A DNA stretch of 64,000 nucleotides from Planctomycetota bacterium (GCA_021776825.1 JAJFFG010000108.1:1-64000); one strand, 5' to 3'. Positions 16,939 to 25,765 are shown, counted from the first letter of the stretch. A program made the numbers and translations. Notes: generated by a model not told the origin, from the sequence alone.

Positions 16939-17709
16939 GTGCAGAAGACCCCGGAGCTCCAGGCTCTGTGGGAGGAGTACAAGCGCACGTCCAAGGTGGA
17001 CCTGCGCAACCGTCTGGTCGAGGCGTACCTCCCTCTCGTCGACTACCTCTCGGAGCGCATCTCCGAGCGCCTGCCGCGCTGCGTCGGACTCGACGAAGTG
17101 CGCAGTGCTGGCGTTCTGGGACTGCTCGACGCGGTGCAGGGGTTCGACCTGTCTCGCGGCATCAAGTTCGAGACGTACTGCTCGCTGCGCGTACGCGGCA
17201 GCATCCTCGACGAGCTCCGCTCTCGCGACTGGGCGCCGCGCCTCGTGCGCAACCGTGCTCAGAAGTTCGGTGTCGCCGTTCTGCAACTGCAGTCGAAGCT
17301 CGGGCGCAAGCCCACGGTCGAGGAGATCATGAACGAGCTCGGGCTCTCGCCCGAGGAGCTCGATCAGGTGCAGAACGATGCGGCGCGACTCGCGATCTAC
17401 TCGCTGAGTCAGTCTGAAGACAGCAACGGAGATCCCGAGGCGCCCTCCCGCTCGCAGTACCTCGTCGACAAGCGCCATCCCGATCCCGCGGCCGAGCTGC
17501 AACTCCAAGAGGCGACGGGCGTCGTCCTGTCGGAGCTCGAGGATCGCGAGCGAGCAGTCTTGCGCCTCTACTACTTCGAGGGGCAGACCATGAAGGAGAT
17601 CGGCCTGCGCCTGCAGCTCAGCGAGAGTCGTGTCTGCCAGATCCACGGCCAGGCCGTCGCGCGCATCCGCGGAGAACTCGGGTCGCGCTCAGAAGACCTC
17701 GTCTCCTAG
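16939..17709 (+). CDS. FliA/WhiG-family sigma factor
   Basis: A sigma-28-type RNA polymerase sigma factor of about 256 residues. Region 2 (LVEAYLPLVDYLSERISERLP, GLDEVRSAGVLGLLDAVQGFD, GIKFETYCSLRVRGSILDELR), region 3 (VRNRAQKFGVAVLQLQSKLGRKPTVEE, in part) and region 4 (VLSELEDRERAVLRLYYFEG followed by MKEIGLRLQLSESRVCQIH) are complete. The frame opens at ATG 16873, but a GGAGG at 16923-16927 favours TTG 16936 or GTG 16939. No flagellar gene is nearby, so a role outside motility is possible. Its TAG stop is in the arm of a palindromic repeat, across which it faces a second sigma factor. Confidence 0.88.
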   Translation: MQKTPELQALWEEYKRTSKVDLRNRLVEAYLPLVDYLSERISERLPRCVGLDEVRSAGVLGLLDAVQGFDLSRGIKFETYCSLRVRGSILDELRSRDWAPRLVRNRAQKFGVAVLQLQSKLGRKPTVEEIMNELGLSPEELDQVQNDAARLAIYSLSQSEDSNGDPEAPSRSQYLVDKRHPDPAAELQLQEATGVVLSELEDRERAVLRLYYFEGQTMKEIGLRLQLSESRVCQIHGQAVARIRGELGSRSEDLVS

Positions 17710-17781
17710 CAGGCTGTCGGAGTTACGGCCTCGACGGGCCACGCAGGTTGGCGCGACAGCCCGCTAGCCATAGGCCGGCTG
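17706..17781. repeat. dispersed palindromic repeat (family A, copy 3)
   Basis: Arms CTAGCAGGCTGTCG (17706-17719) and CGACAGCCCGCTAG (17754-17767) pair at 13 of 14 positions. The unit is collinear with copy 1 at 8523 (51 of 61 identical), including a swapped C-G to G-C arm pair. The TAG at 17707-17709 is the stop codon of the upstream sigma factor. Confidence 0.85.
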
Positions 17782-17785
17782 GGTC

Positions 17786-18541
17786 TCAGTCCATGAGTCC
17801 GCGACGGCGGACGGCGTCGCGGAGCCGGCCGATCGCGCGCTTGTGGATCTGGCTGATGCGCCCCTCGGTCACACCGAGGATGGCGGCGATCTCGCGGAGT
17901 AGAAGCCCGTCGGCGTAGTACATCGCGACCACGCGCCGGTCGTTCTCGCCGAGCTCACCGATCTCCTCGCGAATGACGGTATGCGCCTCCTCGATCAGGA
18001 GTCGCGCGGCGACGTCCGCGCTGCGGGGATCTGCGATCACGTCCGAGAGCGGGCCCTCGGGCCGCTGCTCGTCGAGCGAGACGCGGATTGCTCGATGCTG
18101 CATCTCACGTGCGTCGCGGGCCTGTCTCTCCGTCAAGCCCGCCGTCTCCGCGACCAACGACTCCGACACGCGGCCACCGTGCTCTGCGGCCAGCGATGAC
18201 TCTGCAGCGGCGAGTCGCCGGACTCGCTGCCGAGTCGGACGAGCCAGGGGGTCCAGTGCTCGCAGTGCGTCGAGGACGGCGCCGCGGATCGTGTGCACCG
18301 CGAACGTGCTGAATGCGGTGCCGCGCGACGCGTCGTAGCGCTGCGCCGCGCGGAGCAACCCCTCCTGCCCGGCGGACAGCAGCTCGTCGATGTCGACGTG
18401 CGAGGGCAGGCGACGCGCCACACGGCGGACCGTGCTGGCGACGAGCCTCCAGTGCTCGTTCACCAACCGGTCGCGTCGCTCGTGACTCGTTCCGACTCGC
18501 CCCCGCGTGTCGGTCCCTGTCGCCGTGTTGCTGTCGTGCAT
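17786..18541 (-). CDS. second FliA-family sigma factor
   Basis: A 251-residue sigma factor with region 2 (LVNEHWRLVASTVRRVARRLP, VDIDELLSAGQEGLLRAAQRYD, GTAFSTFAVHTIRGAVLDALR), a shorter region 3 and region 4 (IGELGENDRRVVAMYYADG then LLREIAAILGVTEGRISQIH). It resembles the neighbouring sigma factor in architecture but not closely in sequence, so the pair is not a recent duplication. The two genes converge with only 76 bp between stops, filled by a palindromic repeat. N-terminal 25 residues are Thr/Arg-rich and unconserved. Promoter specificity cannot be predicted. Confidence 0.88.
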   Translation of the reverse strand: MHDSNTATGTDTRGRVGTSHERRDRLVNEHWRLVASTVRRVARRLPSHVDIDELLSAGQEGLLRAAQRYDASRGTAFSTFAVHTIRGAVLDALRALDPLARPTRQRVRRLAAAESSLAAEHGGRVSESLVAETAGLTERQARDAREMQHRAIRVSLDEQRPEGPLSDVIADPRSADVAARLLIEEAHTVIREEIGELGENDRRVVAMYYADGLLLREIAAILGVTEGRISQIHKRAIGRLRDAVRRRGLMD

Positions 18542-18613
18542 TCTCTCTCTCCCTGCTGGTGTCCCAGCGAGGGGGAGGCGCGAGAGGCATGCCGAAGTGA
18601 ACTCAGGCTCATT

Positions 18614-18630
18614 CGAGCCGCGACGGCTCG
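18614..18630. promoter_or_regulatory. inverted repeat in a divergent intergenic region
   Basis: CGAGCCG-CGA-CGGCTCG, a perfect 7-bp inverted repeat, lies between the divergent sigma factor and DHp-like genes. Nearby (about 18657-18695) TGTCGCGATTATCGACA and a second GTGTCGCAATG suggest further operator half-sites. Function unproven. Confidence 0.3.
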
Positions 18631-18772
18631 TGGCGACCGTCGAGATCCACGACGGGTGTCGCGATTATCGACACATCGCGGTGTCGCAATGCCCGACAGT
18701 GACGACGCGCTACCCTGATGTCGGAGGCGCTGCGAGACGTGCCAAGCAGCGCGAGAGCCAAGGGAGTCCAAA

Positions 18773-18997
18773 GTGAGCGACGAGGACGAGATCACGCTGC
18801 CCCGCGAGTCGCTGCGACGCCTGTTGCACGACATCAATAACGTCGCAGCGAGGGTCCTCACAAAGGCCGAACTCGCGCTGATGGGGGACGATCACGCGCA
18901 CCGCGAGCAGGCCCTCCGCGCGATTCAGGGCTACGCAGAGGAACTCGGGGGCGTCACCGAGGAAGCGCGGGTGCACCTCCTCGACGGCCCGGCCTGA
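18773..18997 (+). CDS. stand-alone histidine-kinase dimerisation-like peptide
   Basis: A 74-residue protein read from GTG. Its centre, LLHDINNVAARVLTKAELAL, closely resembles the H-box helix of histidine kinases of the HDLNN type, with His19 in the phospho-acceptor place, followed by a second helix (HREQALRAIQGYAEEL). No ATPase domain is present or follows. It may be an orphan phosphotransfer or dimerisation module, perhaps acting with the adjacent sigma factors. High-GC3 codon use supports it being real. The downstream 90 bp carry 15-bp tandem repeats. Confidence 0.7.
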   Translation: MSDEDEITLPRESLRRLLHDINNVAARVLTKAELALMGDDHAHREQALRAIQGYAEELGGVTEEARVHLLDGPA

Positions 18998-19070
18998 TCC
19001 GGCCCGGCGCGGTCTGGTTCGGCCCAGTCTGGTTCGGCCCAATCTGGTTCGGCCCAGCCTGATCCGCCGA
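18991..19070. repeat. 15-bp tandem repeat after the DHp-like gene
   Basis: GTCTGGTTCGGCCCA at 19011-19025 and 19026-19040 and a one-base variant at 19041-19055, flanked by the diverged units GCCTGATCCGGCCCG and GCCTGATCCGCCGAG. The first unit contains the TGA stop of the upstream gene. Confidence 0.85.
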
Positions 19071-19085
19071 GGCCGTGGCGGGGCT

Positions 19086-19940
19086 CTACTGCTGGCCGAG
19101 CGCGCTGCGGATGGCGAGGACGTCGCGAAGGAGACCCGGGAGCGTCTTCAGGTCGAGGTTGTTCGGTCCGTCGGAGAATGCGTTGTCCGGATCGTCGTGG
19201 CACTCGAGGAACAGACCGTCGATGCCCGTGGCGACGGCTGCGCGCACGAGGTAGGGGACCATCGTGCGGTCCCCGCCGCTCGCGTGACCGAGACCGCCCG
19301 GACGCTGCACGCTGTGGGTTCCGTCGAACACGACCGGGCAGCCGGTCGCGCGCATGGTCGGTAGACCGCGCATGTCCACGACGAGATTCCGATAGCCGAA
19401 CGTCGTGCCCCGCTCCGTCAGCAGCACGCGGTCGGTTCCACCCTCGGCGAGCTTCGCGACGATGTTCGACATGTCCTCGGGGGCGAGGAACTGCCCCTTC
19501 TTGACGTTCACGACGCGCCCGGTGGCGGCACACGCGGCGAGCAGATCGGTCTGACGGCACAGGAACGCCGGGACCTGGAGCACGTCGAGCACCTCGGCGG
19601 CACGAGCGACCTGAGCGCTCTCGTGCACGTCGGAGACGAGCGGCACGCGCAGTTCCTCGCGGACTGCAGCCAATACGTCCAACGCGGCCTCCGTGCCGAT
19701 GCTGCGGAAGCTCTTGTGCGACGAGCGGTTGGCCTTGTCGTAGCTCGCCTTGAACACGAGCGGCACGCCGGCCTCGCCGCAGATGTCGCGCAGGATGCGC
19801 GCGATGGTCAGGGTCTTCTCGAGCCCCTCGACCACGCACGGACCGGCCAGGAGGAACAGCGGGCTGCCCTGCCCCATGCGGATCTCGGCGCCATCGGGCG
19901 TCTCGAGAACGACCGTGCGGCTCGCGTTGACGTCGCTCAT
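19086..19940 (-). CDS. kdsA: 3-deoxy-8-phosphooctulonate (KDO-8-P) synthase
   Basis: A 284-residue TIM-barrel aldolase that condenses phosphoenolpyruvate with arabinose-5-phosphate, the first committed KDO step. LLAGPCVVEG carries the Cys of the metal-dependent class (the metal-free class has Asn here), and KASYDKANRSS, VSDVHE, CRQTDLL, KKGQFLAPEDM and FDGTHSVQRPGG are family motifs. The frame is open for another 2 kb upstream, but ATG 19940 gives the normal length. It overlaps the start region of the lipid kinase gene upstream by 4 nt. Together with kdsB it shows that the organism makes KDO-containing lipopolysaccharide. Confidence 0.95.
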   Translation of the reverse strand: MSDVNASRTVVLETPDGAEIRMGQGSPLFLLAGPCVVEGLEKTLTIARILRDICGEAGVPLVFKASYDKANRSSHKSFRSIGTEAALDVLAAVREELRVPLVSDVHESAQVARAAEVLDVLQVPAFLCRQTDLLAACAATGRVVNVKKGQFLAPEDMSNIVAKLAEGGTDRVLLTERGTTFGYRNLVVDMRGLPTMRATGCPVVFDGTHSVQRPGGLGHASGGDRTMVPYLVRAAVATGIDGLFLECHDDPDNAFSDGPNNLDLKTLPGLLRDVLAIRSALGQQ

Positions 19941-20860
19941 CCTGGCTCCTGCGGTGAGGGGGGCGCGAGCTTCGGCGTGTCCGGTCGGATCACGCGCAAC
20001 GCGCCCGGTCGCACGAGAATATCCACCGGCGTGGTTCCCCCAACGTCTCCGTCGCGTTGGAACGGCAGCGGAGCGTCGGCTTCGATCCGAAGCGAACGCG
20101 TCCGCAGGTACGTGGCTCCGTGGTCGTCGACGAGCCGTCCCTGGACCGCTCGAAGCGCCCAGCGCGCCAGATCGAGGATCGCGCCGCGGCGGAGGACCAG
20201 CACGTCCAGCAGCCCGTCGCGCGTGCTGGCGGCGGGTGCCGGAGTGAAGAGGGCTGCGTACGGGCGAGTGTTCAGGACGAGCGTGAGCACGCCTTCGGCG
20301 ACGTCGCCGTCGACGGTCTCGACCCGCATCGGCTGCTGACGATACCCACGGACCGCCTGAACGATCGGGATCGCGTAGCTGTGGAACCCGATGTTGCCCT
20401 TGCGTCGGGCACTCAGTCGCTCGACCACGTGCGCATCCCAGCCCACTCCGACGCAGGCCAGGAACACTCGCCCGTTGGCGATCCCGACGTCCATCGGCGT
20501 CGGTGTGCCGTCCCGGAGGGCGCGTGCGGCGCCTTCGGGAACCAGCGGCACTCCGAGATGTCGCGCGACGAGGTTGCTCGTCCCGCGCGGAAGCAGAGCG
20601 AGCGCCGTGGGGCTCTCGGGAGCCTCCAGCAGGCCGCTGGCCACTTCGTTGACCGTTCCGTCGCCGCCCGCTGCAACGACGATTGCCGTCCCGCGCTCGG
20701 CCTCTTCGCGCGCGAAGAGTGCGGCGTCTCCGGCCGCCTGCGTGGGGCGGACTCGGCAGGAGAGGTCCGAGCCCTCGAGCGCCGCTCGAAAGCGGTCCAC
20801 GGCGTCGGCTCCGGAGCGACGGCCGGAGATCGGGTTGACCAGCACCACGGCCTCGCGCAT
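19937..20860 (-). CDS. diacylglycerol kinase-like lipid kinase (YegS/DgkB family)
   Basis: A protein of about 307 residues with the DAGK catalytic domain: VVLVNPISGRRSG at the N-terminus, the GGDGTVNEVASGLL nucleotide loop, LALLPRGTSNLVARHLGVP and the C-terminal beta-sandwich ending in DGDVGGTTPVDILV. It should phosphorylate a lipid such as diacylglycerol or a related acceptor at the inner membrane. GTG 20884 would add eight residues; ATG 20860 is chosen since it starts directly at the conserved strand. It overlaps kdsA by 4 nt, hinting at co-ordination of lipid and LPS synthesis. Confidence 0.85.
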   Translation of the reverse strand: MREAVVLVNPISGRRSGADAVDRFRAALEGSDLSCRVRPTQAAGDAALFAREEAERGTAIVVAAGGDGTVNEVASGLLEAPESPTALALLPRGTSNLVARHLGVPLVPEGAARALRDGTPTPMDVGIANGRVFLACVGVGWDAHVVERLSARRKGNIGFHSYAIPIVQAVRGYRQQPMRVETVDGDVAEGVLTLVLNTRPYAALFTPAPAASTRDGLLDVLVLRRGAILDLARWALRAVQGRLVDDHGATYLRTRSLRIEADAPLPFQRDGDVGGTTPVDILVRPGALRVIRPDTPKLAPPSPQEPG

Positions 20861-20946
20861 CGACGGCAGGGTAGCAGTCGGCACGTCCCCCGGCTGCGGT
20901 ACCCTCCGGGGTCCCTGCGACGATCTGCCGCCGAGGGACCCCGATC

Positions 20947-22203
20947 ATGAGCACTCCGGAGCCTCCCGCCGCCGAGTCGTCCGCCGCAGTGTCCTCTGCC
21001 GCGGATCCGGTCGCGTCGCCCCGCGTGGTTCTCGTCGTCCTCGCCGGGGGCGCGGACCCGCTCGACGTGCACACACCGCTCTCCGATGCCGAGACGCCGG
21101 CACTGGATCGGATCGCGCGCGACGGCACGATCGGACGACTCGCACTGGGCGCGGCGACCTGCTGGGACGGCTTCACCGGACTGGTCGGTGCCGCTCCCGG
21201 AACGCTCCCCATGGGCCCCTGCGATGCCGCCGGGGCGAGCGTTGACCTGGCGGACGGGGAATGGGTCGCCCGGCTCGACCTCGTGACGATGGACGATGCT
21301 GGCATGCTCGACCCGTTCGGCGGCAGGGTTCGCGACGCCGAGGCCGACCTACTGGTGAGCCTGATCACCGGGCACGCGCAGGGCGGTCGGATCGTTCGTC
21401 TCGCGCGCAACCGCAACCTGCTGGTGCTGCCCGCTGCGTCGCCGTCCGCCGGGCCGTCCGCCGCGCCGTCTCCTCCGCCGCCATGGCAGATGCTGGGACG
21501 TGATCCGCAGGCGGAGCTGCGCGATCCACTTCTCCGAGAGCTGTTCGAGCATTCTCGCGCCGCGCTGTCGGCCCACGACGTGAACGCGGTGCGCCTCGAT
21601 CTCGGAGAGAATCCCGCGAACGCCGTGTGGCCGCACGGCGGCGGCCACGCTGTCGTTCCGGTGGCGTCGCCCGATTGGGCCGCCGGGAGAGCCGCTCTCG
21701 TCGCCGCCGGCGGTGCGTCGATCGGCTTGGCCCGAGCCCTCGGCTTCGACCATGTCGACGCCGATGGATCCGACGATGAGCTCGGCGCGGCAGCACTCGC
21801 CGCGCTCGCGACGCACGATGTCGTCGTCGTGCGGACCGAGGCGGCGCTCGCGCCGGCGGTGGCACGCGACGCCGATGGTCGACGCGAGGCCTTGTCCGCC
21901 ATCGACGCGCGGGTCATCTCACCGCTGCTGAGTGCGCTCGAGGAGCGAGGTCCGTTCGTGCTGGCCGTGGCATCCGACGGAGTGGTCGACAGCGCGTCCT
22001 CCGCGTTCTCAGCGGAGCCCGTGCCCTACGGACTCCTGCGATCCGGCCTGTCCGGGGCCTGCGCTGCTGGGGCTGGCGCGTCCGCGTTCAGCGAGCGGGC
22101 CTGCGAGGACGCATCCCACCGCCTGGAGTCCTCGGATGCGTTCGCCGCGCTCCTCGCTCGCGCCCGCGACGCGATCTCGCCGCCCTCCTTGCCTGCTTCC
22201 TGA
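20947..22203 (+). CDS. ApgM-like phosphoglycerate mutase homologue, probably inactive
   Basis: A 418-residue protein whose overall order follows archaeal-type cofactor-independent phosphoglycerate mutase: TPALDRIARDGTIGRL near the N-terminus and a C-terminal segment LARALGFDHVDADGSDDEL-LAALATHDVVVVRTEA-ALSAIDARVISPLL. The metal-binding residues are missing: the first Asp motif reads VLAGGADP, the Asp-x-x-Gly-His after the HVEAT-like strand is replaced by ALAPAVARD, and the DH motif reads ASDGVV. A true phosphoglycerate mutase (gpmI) exists at 54650. It is therefore probably a non-catalytic paralogue with another role. GAGGGA precedes the ATG. Confidence 0.65.
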   Translation: MSTPEPPAAESSAAVSSAADPVASPRVVLVVLAGGADPLDVHTPLSDAETPALDRIARDGTIGRLALGAATCWDGFTGLVGAAPGTLPMGPCDAAGASVDLADGEWVARLDLVTMDDAGMLDPFGGRVRDAEADLLVSLITGHAQGGRIVRLARNRNLLVLPAASPSAGPSAAPSPPPPWQMLGRDPQAELRDPLLRELFEHSRAALSAHDVNAVRLDLGENPANAVWPHGGGHAVVPVASPDWAAGRAALVAAGGASIGLARALGFDHVDADGSDDELGAAALAALATHDVVVVRTEAALAPAVARDADGRREALSAIDARVISPLLSALEERGPFVLAVASDGVVDSASSAFSAEPVPYGLLRSGLSGACAAGAGASAFSERACEDASHRLESSDAFAALLARARDAISPPSLPAS

Positions 22204-22365
22204 CCTGAGGGTGAGAGTCGAGAACGGGCGCGGGCTCGCGGCGTCGACGCGTCACGCACCCCCTGCGCGCTGCCCCGGCGGCCGGCGCGCCTGAACCACA
22301 CTGATCCGTGTCTCGGTGCCTCCGCGCGAGTGACGCGGAGTCGATCCGGGCGGAGCCGCTCTGCG

Positions 22366-22395
22366 CTGGAGCAATCCGCGCTGGAGCAATCCGCG
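22366..22395. repeat. 15-bp tandem duplication
   Basis: CTGGAGCAATCCGCG occurs twice in direct succession in the 259-bp gap between the ApgM-like gene and the convergent FG-GAP protein gene. No other feature was seen in that gap. Confidence 0.85.
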
Positions 22396-22462
22396 GGGGT
22401 GGAATCGACGCGCGCGGGGCCGGCAGAGCCGACCGCGCGCTTCGTGAGTGGTTTCGAACCGA

Positions 22463-25400
22463 CTACTTGTCGGTCGAGATCGCGCGCGTCTGCGGTCCTT
22501 CGTCACCCATGGGGACGACCGAGCGTGTCACGATGAACTCGTTGGCGCCGTCGCCGTTGAGATCGCCGATCAGCAGGTTCGTCCCGTCGAAGGGGTCGGT
22601 CGGAGTCGCGACGTTGCCCAGCAGCCCAGCGAAGTCCTCGGAGAGGATGCCGAGCTGGAAGTTGACGATGTTGTTGCGCAGGATGCGGAACGCCGGCTGA
22701 CCCGGGCTAGGAGCCGCGTTGGCCACCAGGATCAGATCCTGGTCGCCGTCCAGGTCGGCGTCGATGGCTCTGACCGCCGAGGCCTGGTACGCATCCGCGC
22801 CGTTGACCGCTGGCACGGTCAGTCCCGTGATGTCGACGAAGGAGGCGACCTCCGTCTCGATGAACGGGGGCACGTACCGGATGACCCGGATACCGCGCGT
22901 GTTGCCGCCCGGTGCCGCAGCCTTCGTGAGGACGATCGAGCCGAACGAGTTGCCGTCCGGGTAGCCGAGCAGCGCGATGGTACCGGCGTCCCACTTCGTA
23001 TCGCCGCCGACCTGTCCGAAGATCTCGGTCACGTCGGTGATCTCAGTGCCCTGTTCGGTGCTCGGCAGGTTGATCGCGACCTGCGTCGACGAGATGTTCT
23101 TGTTTTCCTTCTGCACCGTGTCCGTCGAGAGGACGACGATGTCGGGACGACGGTCGGCGTTCATGTCGCCGACGATCAGCTTGTGACCCGTGTAGGGGGT
23201 GAACTTACCCCGGCACGGAGTCGAGGTGTTGCAGGCCGGGATCGTGGTGTTCGGAGGCGGGTTGCCGATGGGCACCAGCACTCCGGACCCACGCGGGAAG
23301 AAGTTCGCTGCGAACTTGTACTGACCCTGGCCGGCCCGCTTCGTCGGGTCCCACCTGAACGCACGGCTGCCGCCCCAGTAGAAGCGGTAGAGCGCGCCGC
23401 CGATGTTCGACGAGCAGTAATTGCCGCACTGGACGTCGATCTCTTCCTTGAGATCCTTGTGCACGATCAGAATTTCCGGCGGGCCCGAGGCACCAAGGTC
23501 GATGTCACCGACCCACATGTCCAAGCCGCGCCAGTTGTCTCCTGCAGCACCCGCACGCGGGGGCGCCATCAGATCGACGGTGCGGTCGCGGAAGATGCGA
23601 TCCGTCGCCGGCGCAGACGAGCTCCGACGCTCGTTGATCAGAATGCGCGTGTGACTCGCGTTGTTCGACGGCACACCCGTCGAGTTCGTCGTGATCTGGA
23701 TGTCCCGCCAGCCGTCACGGTTGATGTCCTCCGTGAAGATGCGGTCGGCGCGATAGTCGTCGGAGCCGCTCGGTGACGGCAGCACTGTGGCGCTGACGTC
23801 GGTCAGGCCGCCGTCGCCGTCGTTCTCGTACAGCCGGATGAGCGTCTCGGACCCACGTCCGCCGACGCCCTGCTGCGCGATGAAGAGGTCCAGAGTTCCG
23901 TCATTGTTGTAGTCACCGAGGACGGTGGTGAACCCGTCGAGGAGCGCGTCCTCCGGCGGGACCGCGACACCCAGGTCCGCCGTGAAGTCGGCGAACGTGA
24001 AGTAGTCGATCGTGCGCGGCGTGGTCTGCACGCGCTGGTCGTCCTCGATGAAGATGCTGTACGTGCCCTTCGGCCGCACCGGCGCCTTGAACGTGTGGAG
24101 CGTGCTGTCGATGAACGTCTCGGCGATGAGGCTGATCTCGTCAAAGACGCCCGGCGTCACGGTCTCCATGAACACCCGGTCGGTGATCTCGAAGTTCGTG
24201 CCCTTGATGAAGATGTCGTCGCCGCCGAGGACGGGAACGAGACCAGGCGTGACGCGGCTGATGCCCGGCGTCGCGAGGTACTCGAAGGAGTCGGGACGGA
24301 ATGGGTCGAACAGCTGAGTGAGTGTGTCGATCACCGCGTAGACGTAGCGACCCTGCGGCCGAGGAGGCGCGATGAAGACGAACTCGGTCTCGCTCTGTCG
24401 CAGGATGCGTACGCCGACCAGGCTCTGGTCCGGGTTCTGCGCCGGATCGAACGCCGAGAGGTCCTGACCCAGCAGGATGCCGATGCTGCCAGGGCGGAAG
24501 TTCTCGCCCGTGATCGTGATCGCGAGCGGGTGCGTCTCGTCGGCATCGATGGGGGCGATGATGTTCGCCGGCGCGACCGCGGGCTCGATCGAGAGCACTA
24601 CCGGCGGCGGCACGCGGGTGAACGCGTCCTCGCGGACGTCGACCTGACCCGTGCTGGTCTCGACGACGAGGGGGAATGAACCCTCCGGCAGGGTGCGCGG
24701 GACCGTGCCGCTGACGAGGGTGGCATCGGGCTGCTCGAAGATGGAGATGTCCTCGAGTTCGATGTCACCGAAGCGCAGCTTCGGAGCGCCGTTCGGGTCG
24801 TTCACGTCGAAGGCGAAGAGGACGGTTGCGGTGACGCGCGTCCCGGGTCCGCCGATCGGCGGGTTCAAGGCGTCGTTGGAGATCAGCGGCTCGCGCGTGT
24901 CGAGCCGGCCCTTGCGCTTGGAGATGCCCTTCGGGAGCTTCACCTTGCCGATGAAGTTGCTCTTCGTAGGAGCCACGCCGCCAGGCACATCGAACACGAC
25001 GCGGTAGTCGCCCTGTCGAGCGCTCCGCTCGAGCAGGATCTTCTTCCCCTGGATGGACTTCCCGTCCTTCACCTTCAGTGCACCGTCTTCGAGATCGACG
25101 AACTGGCCAGAGGGATCGACCAAGGCGTTGAAGACGACGTTGGCGCCCTTGAACGTCAACTTGAAGTCGATCGTCGCGCCGCCCTGCGCGGGGATCGCGT
25201 AGACGAGCTGCTGGGTCTCGTTGGGCAGCGCGTTCTTCAGCTTCCCGGGCTTCGGCGACGAGTACTTGACGGAGAGCGTGTACTCCCCGTTCGCGCCACC
25301 GGCGAGCGTCGTGTCGAGGACCCGCACGCGGATCTTCCAGATGCCCGTCTGGTCGAGTGTGTACTTGATCTTCAGGACCGGGGACTGCTGCTCGGGCACG

Positions 25401-25765
25401 AGGCCGAGGACTCCGTCCCCGCCCTCCGGAGGCACCACCACGCCCGGGACCAGCACGGTCACCTCGGGGCCCGTCTTGATCTTGGCGCCCGCGGGCACGA
25501 GATCCATGGCTACGCCGTCCGGGCGCAGCAGATCGACTCCGAGCGCGACGCCCGTGTTCTTCGGTTGCTTCAACGAGACGTTCAACGTCTGCCCCGGGTA
25601 GCCCCGGAAGACGTAATCGTCGACGTCGACTCCGCTCGAGACGGTCGTGGTGACCTTCGAGCCGCTTGGCATTTCGGTGCCGAAGCCGAGTGGGAGTTCC
25701 TGAGCGAACGTCGTCGCGGAGCCTGCGAGCAGTACCGCGAGAGCGAGGAAACGACGGGAGATCAT
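22463..25765 (-). CDS. giant secreted FG-GAP/IPT-domain protein
   Basis: An 1100-residue exported protein. It has a signal peptide (LALAVLLAGSATTFAQ), two pre-peptidase-like beta-sandwich regions (DYVFRGYPGQTLNVSL, YTLDQTGIWKIRVRV), two IPT/TIG-like domains (VLSIEPAVAPANI, ISRVTPGLVPVLGGDDIFIKG) and then about six FG-GAP/VCBS calcium-binding repeats (GDYNNDGTLDLFI, EDINRDGWRDIQI, GDMNADRRPDIVVLS, DADLDGDQDLILV, GDLNGDGANEFIV) that probably fold as a beta-propeller. ATG 25765 starts the signal peptide; the open frame upstream is ignored. A cell-surface adhesion or matrix role is likely from family knowledge, but the ligand is unknown. It lacks a recognisable sorting tail. Confidence 0.85.
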   Translation of the reverse strand: MISRRFLALAVLLAGSATTFAQELPLGFGTEMPSGSKVTTTVSSGVDVDDYVFRGYPGQTLNVSLKQPKNTGVALGVDLLRPDGVAMDLVPAGAKIKTGPEVTVLVPGVVVPPEGGDGVLGLVPEQQSPVLKIKYTLDQTGIWKIRVRVLDTTLAGGANGEYTLSVKYSSPKPGKLKNALPNETQQLVYAIPAQGGATIDFKLTFKGANVVFNALVDPSGQFVDLEDGALKVKDGKSIQGKKILLERSARQGDYRVVFDVPGGVAPTKSNFIGKVKLPKGISKRKGRLDTREPLISNDALNPPIGGPGTRVTATVLFAFDVNDPNGAPKLRFGDIELEDISIFEQPDATLVSGTVPRTLPEGSFPLVVETSTGQVDVREDAFTRVPPPVVLSIEPAVAPANIIAPIDADETHPLAITITGENFRPGSIGILLGQDLSAFDPAQNPDQSLVGVRILRQSETEFVFIAPPRPQGRYVYAVIDTLTQLFDPFRPDSFEYLATPGISRVTPGLVPVLGGDDIFIKGTNFEITDRVFMETVTPGVFDEISLIAETFIDSTLHTFKAPVRPKGTYSIFIEDDQRVQTTPRTIDYFTFADFTADLGVAVPPEDALLDGFTTVLGDYNNDGTLDLFIAQQGVGGRGSETLIRLYENDGDGGLTDVSATVLPSPSGSDDYRADRIFTEDINRDGWRDIQITTNSTGVPSNNASHTRILINERRSSSAPATDRIFRDRTVDLMAPPRAGAAGDNWRGLDMWVGDIDLGASGPPEILIVHKDLKEEIDVQCGNYCSSNIGGALYRFYWGGSRAFRWDPTKRAGQGQYKFAANFFPRGSGVLVPIGNPPPNTTIPACNTSTPCRGKFTPYTGHKLIVGDMNADRRPDIVVLSTDTVQKENKNISSTQVAINLPSTEQGTEITDVTEIFGQVGGDTKWDAGTIALLGYPDGNSFGSIVLTKAAAPGGNTRGIRVIRYVPPFIETEVASFVDITGLTVPAVNGADAYQASAVRAIDADLDGDQDLILVANAAPSPGQPAFRILRNNIVNFQLGILSEDFAGLLGNVATPTDPFDGTNLLIGDLNGDGANEFIVTRSVVPMGDEGPQTRAISTDK

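Noticed and set aside
16939..18541. Motility locus suggested by FliA-type sigma factors
   Set aside because: No flagellar or chemotaxis gene is present in the window.
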